From assembly GCA_041392805.1 (NCBI GenBank), contig JAWKLJ010000001.1, positions 1,426,001-1,490,000 on the forward strand: a DNA stretch of 64,000 nucleotides, in the 5' to 3' direction. The stretch's first letter is position 1. Every line of letters starts with the position of its first letter. The position numbers and the translations under genes were made by a program. This document shows, piece after piece, positions 52,451 to 61,275 of this stretch. Source of the DNA: Saprospiraceae bacterium (lineage in GTDB: Bacteria > Bacteroidota > Bacteroidia > Chitinophagales > Saprospiraceae). Below the pieces are notes generated by a model, which saw only the letters and a program-made list of their open reading frames with translations, was not told where the DNA came from and searched no databases.

Positions 52451-52755
52451 TTTTTTGGACGGGGAGGTATTGGAGGAGTGGAGTTAATGGAGAGAAGGCT
52501 TTACCTTGGAGTCAAGCTTGGGAGGGCCGAGAGATGTCGGTAAAAAACCTACCTGTAGGCAGGCACCGATACCTCTCTCTTAGCCCTCCAAAACTAAGCC
52601 CCCGTAGAATCAAAATGGCAATTAAAATCCCTGCCTGCCGAAGGCAGGAAAATCAAAATCAAAATCAAAATCAAAATCAAAATTAGGGCTAAAATCTCTC
52701 CAAAAGAACTCCATTACCTCCACCCCTCCAATAACTCCCCGTCCCTTAAAAACCA
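52451..52755. repeat. R2-bounded inverted-repeat element
   Basis: Left arm TTGGACGGGGAGGTATTGGA..TGGAGTTAATGGAG (52456-52491) matches, inverted, the right arm at 52709-52745. Inside lie a long imperfect palindrome (GGAGGGC 52521 / GCCCTCC 52589 with AGAGATGTCGGT..ACCGATACCTCTCT), a CCTGCC/GGCAGG hairpin, and an (AAAATC)n run at 52649-52684. It has the layout of a short non-coding element with terminal inverted repeats. Confidence 0.65.
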
Positions 52756-52772
52756 GGGTGACTCATGTTTGC

Positions 52773-54167
52773 CTATTTCAATCCGCTGGTCATATCTTCG
52801 GGGCGCACCCATTCATCAAACTCGGCAGCAGTCAGCAGTCCGAGTTGAATAGCTGCTTCCTTGAGGGTAGAGTCATCTGCATAGGCTTTTTTGGCAATTT
52901 TAGCCGCATTGTCATAGCCGATTTTGGTATTCAAAGCCGTCACCAACATCAAGGAATTATTGAGGTGTTCTTTGATTCGTTTGTGGTTTGCCTCTATTCC
53001 CTGGGCGCAGTGTTCATCAAAACTACGGCAGGCATCTCCGATAAGACGTGCAGAGGTGAGGAAATTGAAGATCATCATTGGTTTGAATACATTCAACTCA
53101 AAATGTCCCGTCATCCCGCCTACATTGATAGCCACATCATTTCCGATGACTTGGGCCATGGCCATGGTGAGAGCCTCTGACTGTGTGGGGTTTACTTTTC
53201 CTGGCATAATGGAGGAGCCTGGTTCATTGGCTGGAATAATTATTTCGCCGATACCTGAGCGGGGGCCAGAACTTAACATTCTGATATCATTGCCGATCTT
53301 CATCAGCGAGCAGGCCACGGTTTTCAGGGCGCCATGGGCTGCCACAATCGCGTCATGCGCAGCCAGCGCCTCGAATTTATTCTCCGCTGTTACAAATGGC
53401 AAGCCCGTCAAATCCGCGATGTGGGCTGCAACGTTTTCGGAATATCCAGGAGGGGTATTTAAGCCAGTTCCTACAGCACTGCCGCCCAGTGCCAATTCAG
53501 CCAAGTGAGGTAGGGTGTTTTTAATCGTCCTGATCCCGTGATCCAATTGAGAAACATAACCAGAGAACTCTTGCCCTAAGGTGAGCGGGGTCGCATCCAT
53601 AAAATGAGTACGGCCAATCTTAACAATGTCCTTTAGGGCTTCCGCTTTTTGATGGAGCGTATCACGCAGCACCTGCAAACCGGGAATGGTGTTTTCTACC
53701 AAAATCTTATAGGCGGCAATATGCATGGCCGTAGGAAAAGTATCGTTGGAGGATTGGGACTTATTGACGTCATCATTTGGATGTAATATTTTTTCATCAT
53801 CCAGTAGGCTTCCTCCTTTCCAAACGTGCGCTCGGTTGGCAATCACCTCATTCACGTTCATATTCGATTGTGTTCCTGAGCCTGTTTGCCAAACCACCAA
53901 GGGGAATTGGTCGTCTAATTTGCCAGCCAGGATTTCATCGCAAATTTGGGCGATCAGGTTCGTTTTTTCTTCCGACAGCACTCCTGCATCCCGATTGGTA
54001 TAAGCCGCTGCTTTCTTTAAAAAGGCAAATGCGCTAATGATTTCTATGGGCATAAGGTGTCCACCGATCTTAAAGTTTTCAACAGATCGCTGGGTTTGTG
54101 CCCCCCAATATTTATCTGCGGGCACATCGACATAACCAATACTATCTTTTTCTTTTCTGAAAGCCAT
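52773..54167 (-). CDS. fumC: Fumarate hydratase, class II
   Basis: 464 residues from ATG at 54167 (MAFRKEKDSIGYVDVPADKY); the frame extends 26 codons upstream without a homologous leader. Conserved segments: WGAQTQRSVENF, SQSSNDTFPTAMHIA, GRTHFMDATPLTLGQEF, and the fumarase/aspartase signature GSSIMPGKVNP with its catalytic Ser. Converts fumarate to L-malate in the TCA cycle. Usual length. Monocistronic, divergent from sod; 54168-54344 has no clear feature. Confidence 0.96.
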   Translation of the reverse strand: MAFRKEKDSIGYVDVPADKYWGAQTQRSVENFKIGGHLMPIEIISAFAFLKKAAAYTNRDAGVLSEEKTNLIAQICDEILAGKLDDQFPLVVWQTGSGTQSNMNVNEVIANRAHVWKGGSLLDDEKILHPNDDVNKSQSSNDTFPTAMHIAAYKILVENTIPGLQVLRDTLHQKAEALKDIVKIGRTHFMDATPLTLGQEFSGYVSQLDHGIRTIKNTLPHLAELALGGSAVGTGLNTPPGYSENVAAHIADLTGLPFVTAENKFEALAAHDAIVAAHGALKTVACSLMKIGNDIRMLSSGPRSGIGEIIIPANEPGSSIMPGKVNPTQSEALTMAMAQVIGNDVAINVGGMTGHFELNVFKPMMIFNFLTSARLIGDACRSFDEHCAQGIEANHKRIKEHLNNSLMLVTALNTKIGYDNAAKIAKKAYADDSTLKEAAIQLGLLTAAEFDEWVRPEDMTSGLK

Positions 54168-54344
54168 ACGATGAAATGGGTTTGGTTTGAAAAAAGGGTG
54201 AAAAGGCGGAAGGCGGAAATTGGAAATTGGGGTATCCAAAATCATCCATTTTTCCCACTTCCGATTTCTGCCAGCTCAAAGAAATATCCAGCAGTAAAGG
54301 TAGCTAATTCAAAATAATTTGATGCTCAATTCGCCCGACACTTT

Positions 54345-54372
54345 TTTGATTTGCAGAAACCCTTTATATTGG
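54345..54372 (+). promoter_or_regulatory. Possible promoter for sod
   Basis: TTTG (54345-54348), 16-nt spacer, TATATTGG (54365-54372): a 7-of-8 match to TAnnTTTG with a slightly short spacer. It would give a leader of about 105 nt before the sod ATG. Confidence 0.3.
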
Positions 54373-54485
54373 CGCTGGAAAAAGCATTCTTACCATTTTT
54401 CCGACTGAACAATGTCCTAAAAAGGAATGTTACTTTAATAACTGAACTTTCATTCTCATAAAATTTCATACAAAAATATCCTACT

Positions 54486-55118
54486 ATGGCATTTCAACTA
54501 CCTGAGCTCCCCTATGCTTTTGATGCATTGGAACCTAATATTGACGCAAGAACCATGGAAATTCACTATGGCAAACACCACGCGGGTTATACCAACAACC
54601 TGAATGCGGCAATTGAAGGAACGGATTTAGAAAAAATGAAAATCGAAGCTATTCTCGCAAATATATCTGCTTACCCTGCTGGTGTCCGCAATAATGGCGG
54701 TGGATTTTACAACCACAGCTTATTCTGGGCTATTATGTCACCAGATGGTGGTGGCGAGCCCAGCAGCAGAATGAATATCAGCAAAGCGATTGTACGAGAT
54801 TTTGGCAGCTTCGAAGCGTTCAAAGATGAATTTTCTAAAGCTGCTGCCACGCGCTTTGGTTCTGGCTGGGCTTGGCTTTGTGTCGACAGCAATGACAAGC
54901 TTTTTGTTTGTTCTACGGCTAACCAAGATAACCCTTTGATGGATGTGGTTGATGTAGATGGTACACCTATTTTAGGTCTTGATGTTTGGGAACATGCTTA
55001 TTACCTAAATTACCAAAATCGTCGGCCTGACTATATCAATGCTTTCTTTAATGTTATTGATTGGGATGCGGTGACCAAGCGATACAATGATGCTAATCCG
55101 GGTGCTTCTGATTTATAG
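54486..55118 (+). CDS. Superoxide dismutase (Fe/Mn)
   Basis: 210 residues. Metal ligands H27, H77, D166 and H170 are all present (HYGKHHAGYTNN, FYNHSLFW, DVWEHAYYLNYQNRRPDY). Disproportionates superoxide in the cytoplasm; no signal peptide. The metal (Fe, Mn or either) cannot be settled from sequence alone. Monocistronic with its own terminator at 55150. Confidence 0.96.
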   Translation: MAFQLPELPYAFDALEPNIDARTMEIHYGKHHAGYTNNLNAAIEGTDLEKMKIEAILANISAYPAGVRNNGGGFYNHSLFWAIMSPDGGGEPSSRMNISKAIVRDFGSFEAFKDEFSKAAATRFGSGWAWLCVDSNDKLFVCSTANQDNPLMDVVDVDGTPILGLDVWEHAYYLNYQNRRPDYINAFFNVIDWDAVTKRYNDANPGASDL

Positions 55119-55149
55119 TGCTCCTATTTAGATAAAACTTATTCAAAAG

Positions 55150-55181
55150 GCCACTTGGGAAATGCTCAGGTGGCTTTTTTG
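55150..55181 (+). terminator. Intrinsic terminator after sod
   Basis: Stem GCCACTT (55150-55156) / AGGTGGC (55168-55174) including one G-U pair, followed by TTTTTTG. It lies 32 nt after the sod stop. Confidence 0.75.
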
Positions 55182-55306
55182 TTCCCATTTAATGGGATTT
55201 TTATGATTTAGCACAAAAATGATTAGGGAAAGTTTTTTTAGCAATTTAGCACCAATCGACCAGCTTTACTTTTACTATCTTAGTTGTTGATCATCCACTA
55301 TATACT

Positions 55307-57715
55307 ATGCTACAAAATTACCTGGTGACCCTACTAAGAAGCCTCAAAAAAAATAAATTCTATACCATCATTAATGTTTTTGGGTTGGCAGCCGGATTGG
55401 CCTGCTTTTTTTTGATGGGGTATTATATCAAAGATGAACTTAGTTATGATCGTTATCATCCTGATTATGAGCAAATATATCGGGTGGTTGAGATCATTAA
55501 AGACACGGAAGAATCCGCTAGCTGTCCATTTTCGGTGGGGCCTGGTTTGTTAAATGATTTTCCGGCTGAAGTGGCTCAGGCGGTGCGCTTTTTCAATTTT
55601 CAGGCACCGAGTCTTAGCTTGGAATACCAGGCAGATAAGAAGTTTCGCGAAAAAGCGCTCTTTTTTGTTGATTCTACGGTATTTGAGGTATTTGCCTTTG
55701 ACTTTGAGCAAGGTGATGCTAAGACGGCTTTAGAACAACCCAATTCGATCGTTTTAACCCAAAGTATGGCCCGAAAGTATTTTGGTGAGGAGAATCCCAT
55801 GGGCAAAATGCTCAAATATGAAGGTAAACAGTTGCTACAGGTCACGGGGGTATTGGCGGATGTCAAACCCAATTCCCATTTTACCTTTGATGCTTTGTTG
55901 TCTTTTTCTACCTTAAAGGGAATTATGGGATCGGAGCCACAAGGGTGGGTGTGGAATCCCAATTGGACCTATGTGAAGTTAAAAAAGGGGGTAACACCCA
56001 GTCAATTGGAAGCCTTGATGCCTGATTTTGTGAGCGCCCATTTTCCAAATTTCATCAAAGCCGATGTAACACTTTATTTACAGTCCTTAAAAGATATCCA
56101 TTTACATTCACATCTGGATTATGAGATTCAACCCAATAGTGATATTTCGTATATCTATATTTTTTTGGCTATTGCTTTATTTGTCATTTTAATCGCCGCC
56201 ATCAATTATATCAATTTGGCAACTGCCCGATCAGCTCAAAGGGCGAAGGAAGTAGGTATGCGAAAAACGCTAGGTGCTCAAAAATCGCAGCTTGTACTTC
56301 AGTTTTTAGGAGAATCTGTGTTGACTTGCCTAGTTGCAGGAGTCTTGGCGATGGGCTTATTGGCCCTACTGATCCCTCCATTCAATGCCTTGGCGGGAAA
56401 AACCTTTTCGCTCGGTACTGTTTTGGGTGATCCTTTTATGCTGGGGGCTGCCATCATGACCATTTTAATACTTGGCTTGCTGGGGGGACTATACCCTGCT
56501 TTTTTCCTATCCTCCTTTAAGCCAATTTCAGTTTTAAAAGACCAGTTTAGCCAGGGAAAAAAAGGTGTATTACTCAGGAAGAGCTTGGTTGTAGGGCAAT
56601 TCGCTATTTCCATTATTTTGATGGTGGGAACATTGGTCAGCTACCAACAACTTCAATTGCTCCAAACCAAGAACCTGGGTTTCAACAAAGACCAAATCAT
56701 GGTCATACCCGTACAGTTGTCCCCCATTGTTAAGCAATTTAAAGCTTTTAAAAATGCCATTTCTCAATCGTCAGCTATTCTCGAGGTGACCGGAATGGAA
56801 CTTCCTCTGGGAGCAGCATACCAAAACCATGAGTTTCGGCCCGAAGGGGCGCCGGCAGAAGATTGGCAATATTTTCCTTCTATATTTGTCTTGCCAGGTT
56901 TTACGGAAACCTTTGGTATCACCATGGTAGCTGGGCGTACTTTTTCAGCAGACAATGAAAGTGATGCTACGGATGCTATTATTGTCAATGAGACCCTTGT
57001 TAAGCAAATGGGGTGGGAATCGCCTGCGGCAGCTATCGGTAAGCAGTTTGCGACCCCGGGTGCTGATAATGCGCGAATTATTGGGGTAATGAAAGACTTT
57101 AACGCCGCCTCTTTGCATCAGCCTATTACCCCTTTTGCCTTTGACTTACCTAATAACGAGAATCAAAATAATTTTTTCACCCGATATTATGCTTTGCGAA
57201 TTAATAGCCAAAATATTCAGGAGACGGTTGCCCATGTAGAACGGGTATGGAATAGCTTTGATCCCGACCGCCCCCTTGATTTCTTTTTTTTAGATGATCG
57301 TCTGAATGAATTGTATGCCTTTGAGCAACGCATCAATAAGGCTGCTGGCGCCTTTTCTCTTTTGGCTATATTCATTGCCTGTTTGGGCTTGCTGGGGCTC
57401 GCTGCTTATACCGCAGAACGAAAAGCCAAAGAGATAGGTATCCGAAAGGTCTTGGGCGCTTCTACTTCCAGTATTTTAAACCTCCTCTCCAGAGAGTACA
57501 CGGTCCTCATCCTTATTGCCTTTATTATTGCCAGCCCCCTAGCATATTGGCTACTCCAACAATGGCTCGCCCAATTTGCTTATCAAACTAGTTTGCACCC
57601 TGCCTTGTTCTTTATAGCGGGTCTAGTCACCATTGTGTTGAGTTGGCTGACTGTCAGTTTTCAATCCTTAAAAGCTGCACGAGCTAATCCGGTGGATAGT
57701 ATTCGAATAGTTTAA
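55307..57715 (+). CDS. MacB-like ABC transporter permease (FtsX/MacB_PCD duplicated)
   Basis: 802 residues. TM1 near residues 18-37 (FGLAAGLACFFLMGYYI), a periplasmic MacB-type domain (about 45-280), then three TMs around 285-400 with the FtsX motif NLATARSAQRAKEVGMRKTL. A second copy follows: TM near 425, periplasmic domain, and the last three TMs with AERKAKEIGIRKVLGAS. Typical of the large Bacteroidota two-unit permeases that work with a separate ATPase, which is not in the window. Exported substrate unknown; relatives handle antimicrobial peptides or lipoproteins. Confidence 0.93.
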   Translation: MLQNYLVTLLRSLKKNKFYTIINVFGLAAGLACFFLMGYYIKDELSYDRYHPDYEQIYRVVEIIKDTEESASCPFSVGPGLLNDFPAEVAQAVRFFNFQAPSLSLEYQADKKFREKALFFVDSTVFEVFAFDFEQGDAKTALEQPNSIVLTQSMARKYFGEENPMGKMLKYEGKQLLQVTGVLADVKPNSHFTFDALLSFSTLKGIMGSEPQGWVWNPNWTYVKLKKGVTPSQLEALMPDFVSAHFPNFIKADVTLYLQSLKDIHLHSHLDYEIQPNSDISYIYIFLAIALFVILIAAINYINLATARSAQRAKEVGMRKTLGAQKSQLVLQFLGESVLTCLVAGVLAMGLLALLIPPFNALAGKTFSLGTVLGDPFMLGAAIMTILILGLLGGLYPAFFLSSFKPISVLKDQFSQGKKGVLLRKSLVVGQFAISIILMVGTLVSYQQLQLLQTKNLGFNKDQIMVIPVQLSPIVKQFKAFKNAISQSSAILEVTGMELPLGAAYQNHEFRPEGAPAEDWQYFPSIFVLPGFTETFGITMVAGRTFSADNESDATDAIIVNETLVKQMGWESPAAAIGKQFATPGADNARIIGVMKDFNAASLHQPITPFAFDLPNNENQNNFFTRYYALRINSQNIQETVAHVERVWNSFDPDRPLDFFFLDDRLNELYAFEQRINKAAGAFSLLAIFIACLGLLGLAAYTAERKAKEIGIRKVLGASTSSILNLLSREYTVLILIAFIIASPLAYWLLQQWLAQFAYQTSLHPALFFIAGLVTIVLSWLTVSFQSLKAARANPVDSIRIV

Positions 57716-57916
57716 AAAGAATTTTCCCTGCAACTTTGTAAAACTAAAAATTCTATTTACTTTAATGTGACTTATCTCTTCAATGAAGTCTAAAGGAAGG
57801 AGCTAAGGTTGAAATTTGGTAATAATAGATAGGTTGCATGTCTTAAAAAATAGATTAATCAACTAATTATCAACTACCTAGCTAGTTTAATTCACATTAA
57901 TCATTTTTAATTTCTA

Positions 57917-57947
57917 ATTGCCATCACCAAAGGTTACTTTATATTTG
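57917..57947 (+). promoter_or_regulatory. Promoter of the LysM gene
   Basis: ATTG (57917-57920), 19-nt spacer, TATATTTG (57940-57947): perfect -7 and 3-of-4 -33 match to the Bacteroidota consensus. The expected start leaves a leader of only about 14 nt. Confidence 0.55.
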
Positions 57948-57967
57948 TTCACAATAAACAATTACCA

Positions 57968-58423
57968 ATGGGTTTATTCTCTTTTATTAAGAATGCAGGT
58001 GCAAAACTTTTCAACAAATCTACAAAAGAGGCAGACGTGCCAGCCGTTGAATTGACTAGAGCACAGGCCTTACAACAAGAAATTCAAAACTTAGGCCTTC
58101 CTGTCAGCAACCTTCAGATTGACTTAGGCCAAGCCGTTATTGTACATGGCGTAACGGATACCAATGCCAACCGCGAAAAAATTATTTTGGCCTTAGGTAA
58201 TGTAGATGGTGTTTCAGCGGTGGACGATCGGATTACGGTTACTAATCCCGAGCCAGAAGCTGTTTTTTATGAAGTTCAAAAAGGAGATTCTCTTTCCAAA
58301 ATTTCTAAGGCGCATTATGGTGATCCTATGAAATACAATGCCATTTTTGAGGCTAATAAGCCCATGTTAAGTCATCCGGATAAAATTTATCCTGGTCAGG
58401 TATTACGCATTCCTCCTCAGTAA
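57968..58423 (+). CDS. BON-LysM protein (Kbp/YgaU-like)
   Basis: 151 residues, no signal peptide. A BON domain (about 30-95, with VIVHGVTDTNANREKIILAL) and a C-terminal LysM domain (98-149, YEVQKGDSLSKISKAHYGDP) reproduce the layout and length of the K+-binding protein Kbp (YgaU). That protein binds potassium in the cytoplasm and responds to osmotic stress. Short leader behind a good promoter; followed by a strong hairpin terminator. Function by family only. Confidence 0.9.
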   Translation: MGLFSFIKNAGAKLFNKSTKEADVPAVELTRAQALQQEIQNLGLPVSNLQIDLGQAVIVHGVTDTNANREKIILALGNVDGVSAVDDRITVTNPEPEAVFYEVQKGDSLSKISKAHYGDPMKYNAIFEANKPMLSHPDKIYPGQVLRIPPQ

Positions 58424-58445
58424 GCCATTCTAAAAAATCGCAAAT

Positions 58446-58494
58446 GAGTCATCCCGAATAACAATGGATAGTTCGGGATGACTCCGATCCTCTT
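58446..58494 (+). terminator. Strong hairpin terminator after the LysM gene
   Basis: Perfect 13-bp stem GAGTCATCCCGAA (58446-58458) / TTCGGGATGACTC (58472-58484), 13-nt loop, then a T-rich stretch (CTCTTTTCC). The remaining gap 58495-58797 is AT-rich with no recognised feature. Confidence 0.7.
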
Positions 58495-58797
58495 TTCCTC
58501 AATCAATTGATGGTGGTTATTTAAAATTGTCTCTAAAGGTTGCAACTTCAAATCTACGAGGTTACCGATACACTCCTCTTATTAAAAGAGATTTTTTGGG
58601 GTTATAGCTGCCATGCCAGTTAAAACCATTAACAGAGCGCATCATTTTAAGGTGAATCTATTGCTAAACTAGTCCGTGATTCATATAAAATCAATAGGGG
58701 AGAATTAGGCTAAAAAAGGTTAAAATATCAACCAGACCTTGCGCTGACGCTAAGTTAATCGTAAAAAACGAGCTATAAAATACCTCAAAAGTCGTAT

Positions 58798-59574
58798 TTA
58801 TATATACCCATTTCTAATGCATTTTGTAATAAGCTGGGTTGTATTACGGCAGTCCAGGCGTTTAAGAATGTTTTGCCGATGTGTTCTAATGGTATGATAT
58901 GACAGAAAAAGAGCATCCGCTATTTCTTGCGCAGAAAGCCCCTCTGCCAGTAAGCGAATAATTTCCGTTTCTCGCTTGGTGAATGGTCCTTCTTCCTGAT
59001 CCAGGTTTAATTTCCCATCTGTAACAGGAATTCCCATATAAGATTTTTCTCCTTTCAGGCCAATAAAAGAAATGCTTTGGTTATTAGTCATTGTGATATG
59101 GCTTATATCTGCGTGCACACCAAGGACTTTACCGATTTTTCCTGCTTGATCTACGGAGATAGCAATGGCCTGGTGTAAAAAGAGCCGGTAAACATTATTA
59201 ATATCCAGCAATCTGTAACAATAACTAATTTTGTATCGAGGAATCTTTTCTATACTGATCTCATTAAAAAGAAAATGCGAAGCCATCTTTTCGCAGTTTA
59301 AAAAGTGGTTGATGTCTTCCGGGTGTATCCGTAGAGAAAAATCCACCAAGCTTACTCCATCTGCTTTTATGCCTAAGATAGTTTCAATACTGGGGTGCAT
59401 ATAGACAATTTCCAATTTGGAAAAATCCAGGAGATAATAATAAAAAGGACCAGGGCAAAAGATAGCCCCCAGCAAGGTTTCGGCCTTTCGAGCAGACGTT
59501 TCGAGCTCTTCTTTCGACAATTTGTGTTCAAAAGAACGCCAAATAGCCTTTAATTTTCCTAAATTTTCACTCAT
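58798..59574 (-). CDS. PAS-LuxR family transcriptional regulator
   Basis: 258 residues. A PAS-like domain (about 45-165: YYYLLDFSKLEIVYMHPSIE, LRIHPEDINHFLN) precedes a C-terminal LuxR HTH (about 195-255: TKRETEIIRLLAEGLSAQEI, LFLSYHTIRTHRQNILKRL). No receiver domain. Common in Bacteroidota as a one-component regulator; ligand and targets are unknown. Solitary; its upstream region contains the MITE at 59695-59858. Confidence 0.92.
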   Translation of the reverse strand: MSENLGKLKAIWRSFEHKLSKEELETSARKAETLLGAIFCPGPFYYYLLDFSKLEIVYMHPSIETILGIKADGVSLVDFSLRIHPEDINHFLNCEKMASHFLFNEISIEKIPRYKISYCYRLLDINNVYRLFLHQAIAISVDQAGKIGKVLGVHADISHITMTNNQSISFIGLKGEKSYMGIPVTDGKLNLDQEEGPFTKRETEIIRLLAEGLSAQEIADALFLSYHTIRTHRQNILKRLDCRNTTQLITKCIRNGYI

Positions 59575-59694
59575 GTTGACTTTTTAGCATGGCACCCTCC
59601 TATCCAAAGGTTTGTATGCTTTAGCTAAAGAATTCAATAGCTATTTTGCACCTGGATACGAGGGAAAGAAAACAATTAATGTTAGTAGGGCTTT

Positions 59695-59858
59695 AGAGCA
59701 TGTTTGGAGGTCACCCTTTGGGCTAAAAAATATCTCTTTTTCGCTGATACTTCGTTGCTTTTTTTGTCCGTACCTAAGGGTATGCACTTCAAAAAGCGCC
59801 TCGTTTCATCAAAAAATTGCCACTTTTTATCTCCAAAAGCGACCTCCAAACATGCTCT
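59695..59858. mobile_element. MITE, 164 bp
   Basis: Perfect 18-bp terminal inverted repeats AGAGCATGTTTGGAGGTC (59695-59712) and its complement (59841-59858); similarity continues weakly inward (CTTTTGG..TAAAAA). No transposase inside, only short spurious frames. Target-site duplication is uncertain (TTTA left, TTAA right). A non-autonomous element moved by a transposase encoded elsewhere. Confidence 0.85.
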
Positions 59859-59970
59859 TAATGGTGATGTGCTGATAAACATAAATATAATAATTCTTAG
59901 GAAAGTCTACACAAAACCGTCTTGGTTATTAAACATATATCCTTCACATTAGTCAAACCCAATAAAAAAT

Positions 59971-61275
59971 ATGCGATACTTTTTTCTACTTATAAGCCTT
60001 TCCTTTTTCCTTTCCGCACAGGCTCAGTCTTATTATTTCCCCCCCTTAGCAGGTGATGAATGGGAAACAATTGATCCCCTTTCTATTGGTTGGTGCCAGG
60101 ATAAAGTCGACTCCTTGGTTCGCTTTGTTGGTGAAAGAAATAGCAAATCCTTTATCATTCTCAAAGATGGTAAAATCCTGGTAGAACAGTATTACGGCAA
60201 TTTCCAGCAAGCATCCCTTTGGTACTGGGCATCTGCCAGCAAGAGCCTGATGGGAATGCTGGTTGGCCGGGCACAAGAAGAGGGCTATCTAAACATTGAG
60301 GTTCCGACCTCCACCTACCTCGGAACCGGCTGGACCAATACGACCGCTGAACAAGAACTGCAAATAACCGTAAGGAGTCAATTGTCTATGGCGTCCGGTT
60401 TAGATGATAGTCTTGAGCCTACCGGCGCCACCGATAACTGTTTTGAGCCAGCCTGTTTTCAATACTTAGCGGATCCATACAGTCGCTGGGCCTATCACAA
60501 TTCTGCCTATCGGATTTTACAAGATGTGCTGGAAATGGCAACCGGTCAATCAAAATTGAATTATACCCGGTCGTTGATTGGAGACAGAATTGGGATGAAG
60601 GGATTTTGGCTGGATTATATTTATTATAGTACGGCCCGTGACATGGCACGTTTTGGGCTTTTGGCACTCAACAAAGGCGTTTGGAGTGCAGATACGATAT
60701 TGCATGACCAGGCTTATTATCAGGCTATGATCAGTTCGTCGCAACAAGAAAATCCGTCCTATGGTTATTTGTGGTGGTTGAATGGCCAATCTGCCTTTCA
60801 GCTCCCGGGTATACAGCTCAAAATAAATCGCTACCTCATTCCTGAAGCCCCAGCAGATTTATTTGCAGCCTTGGGTAAAAATGATCAAAAGATTTATGTG
60901 GTGCCCAGTCAGGGTTTGGTTGTGATCCGACAAGGAGATGCGGCCGGAGGAATTACCCTCACTTCCTCGTCCTTTGATTTGGAGTTATGGGAACGGCTGG
61001 AAGATATGAGTTGTACAGTCAATACCAAAAACGATCGACGGACCGTTCCTTTTTCTATCCGCCCTAATCCAGCACGAGATTTCCTATGGCTACAGACGGA
61101 GGAGGCCATAGATGTTGTTAATATTTATAATCTTCAAGGCAAGCTTGTTTTCCGGCAGTTGTCGCCTGGACCACAACAAGCTATTTCGATAAATGAGTTG
61201 CCTGGTGGCACTTATTTTGTACAGATTCGGACGAAGGATGGGTTGGGGACAAAAAAGATAGTTAAGCTATACTAG
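59971..61275 (+). CDS. Secreted serine hydrolase (beta-lactamase class C fold) with T9SS type A sorting domain
   Basis: 434 residues with a signal peptide (FFLLISLSFFLSAQAQ). Active-site S88-A-S-K91 and Y175-H-N177 match the SxxK and YxN motifs; the later HxG/KTG region is not obvious. The C-terminal 80 residues (FSIRPNPARDFLWLQTEEA to FVQIRTKDG) are a T9SS sorting domain. More likely an esterase or peptidase of the class C fold than a resistance enzyme. Its TAG stop overlaps the TAG of topB, running convergently. Confidence 0.9.
   Translation: MRYFFLLISLSFFLSAQAQSYYFPPLAGDEWETIDPLSIGWCQDKVDSLVRFVGERNSKSFIILKDGKILVEQYYGNFQQASLWYWASASKSLMGMLVGRAQEEGYLNIEVPTSTYLGTGWTNTTAEQELQITVRSQLSMASGLDDSLEPTGATDNCFEPACFQYLADPYSRWAYHNSAYRILQDVLEMATGQSKLNYTRSLIGDRIGMKGFWLDYIYYSTARDMARFGLLALNKGVWSADTILHDQAYYQAMISSSQQENPSYGYLWWLNGQSAFQLPGIQLKINRYLIPEAPADLFAALGKNDQKIYVVPSQGLVVIRQGDAAGGITLTSSSFDLELWERLEDMSCTVNTKNDRRTVPFSIRPNPARDFLWLQTEEAIDVVNIYNLQGKLVFRQLSPGPQQAISINELPGGTYFVQIRTKDGLGTKKIVKLY

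Noticed and set aside
59682..59952. Short frames on both strands inside the MITE
   Set aside because: They are products of the inverted-repeat sequence and lack starts or domains.
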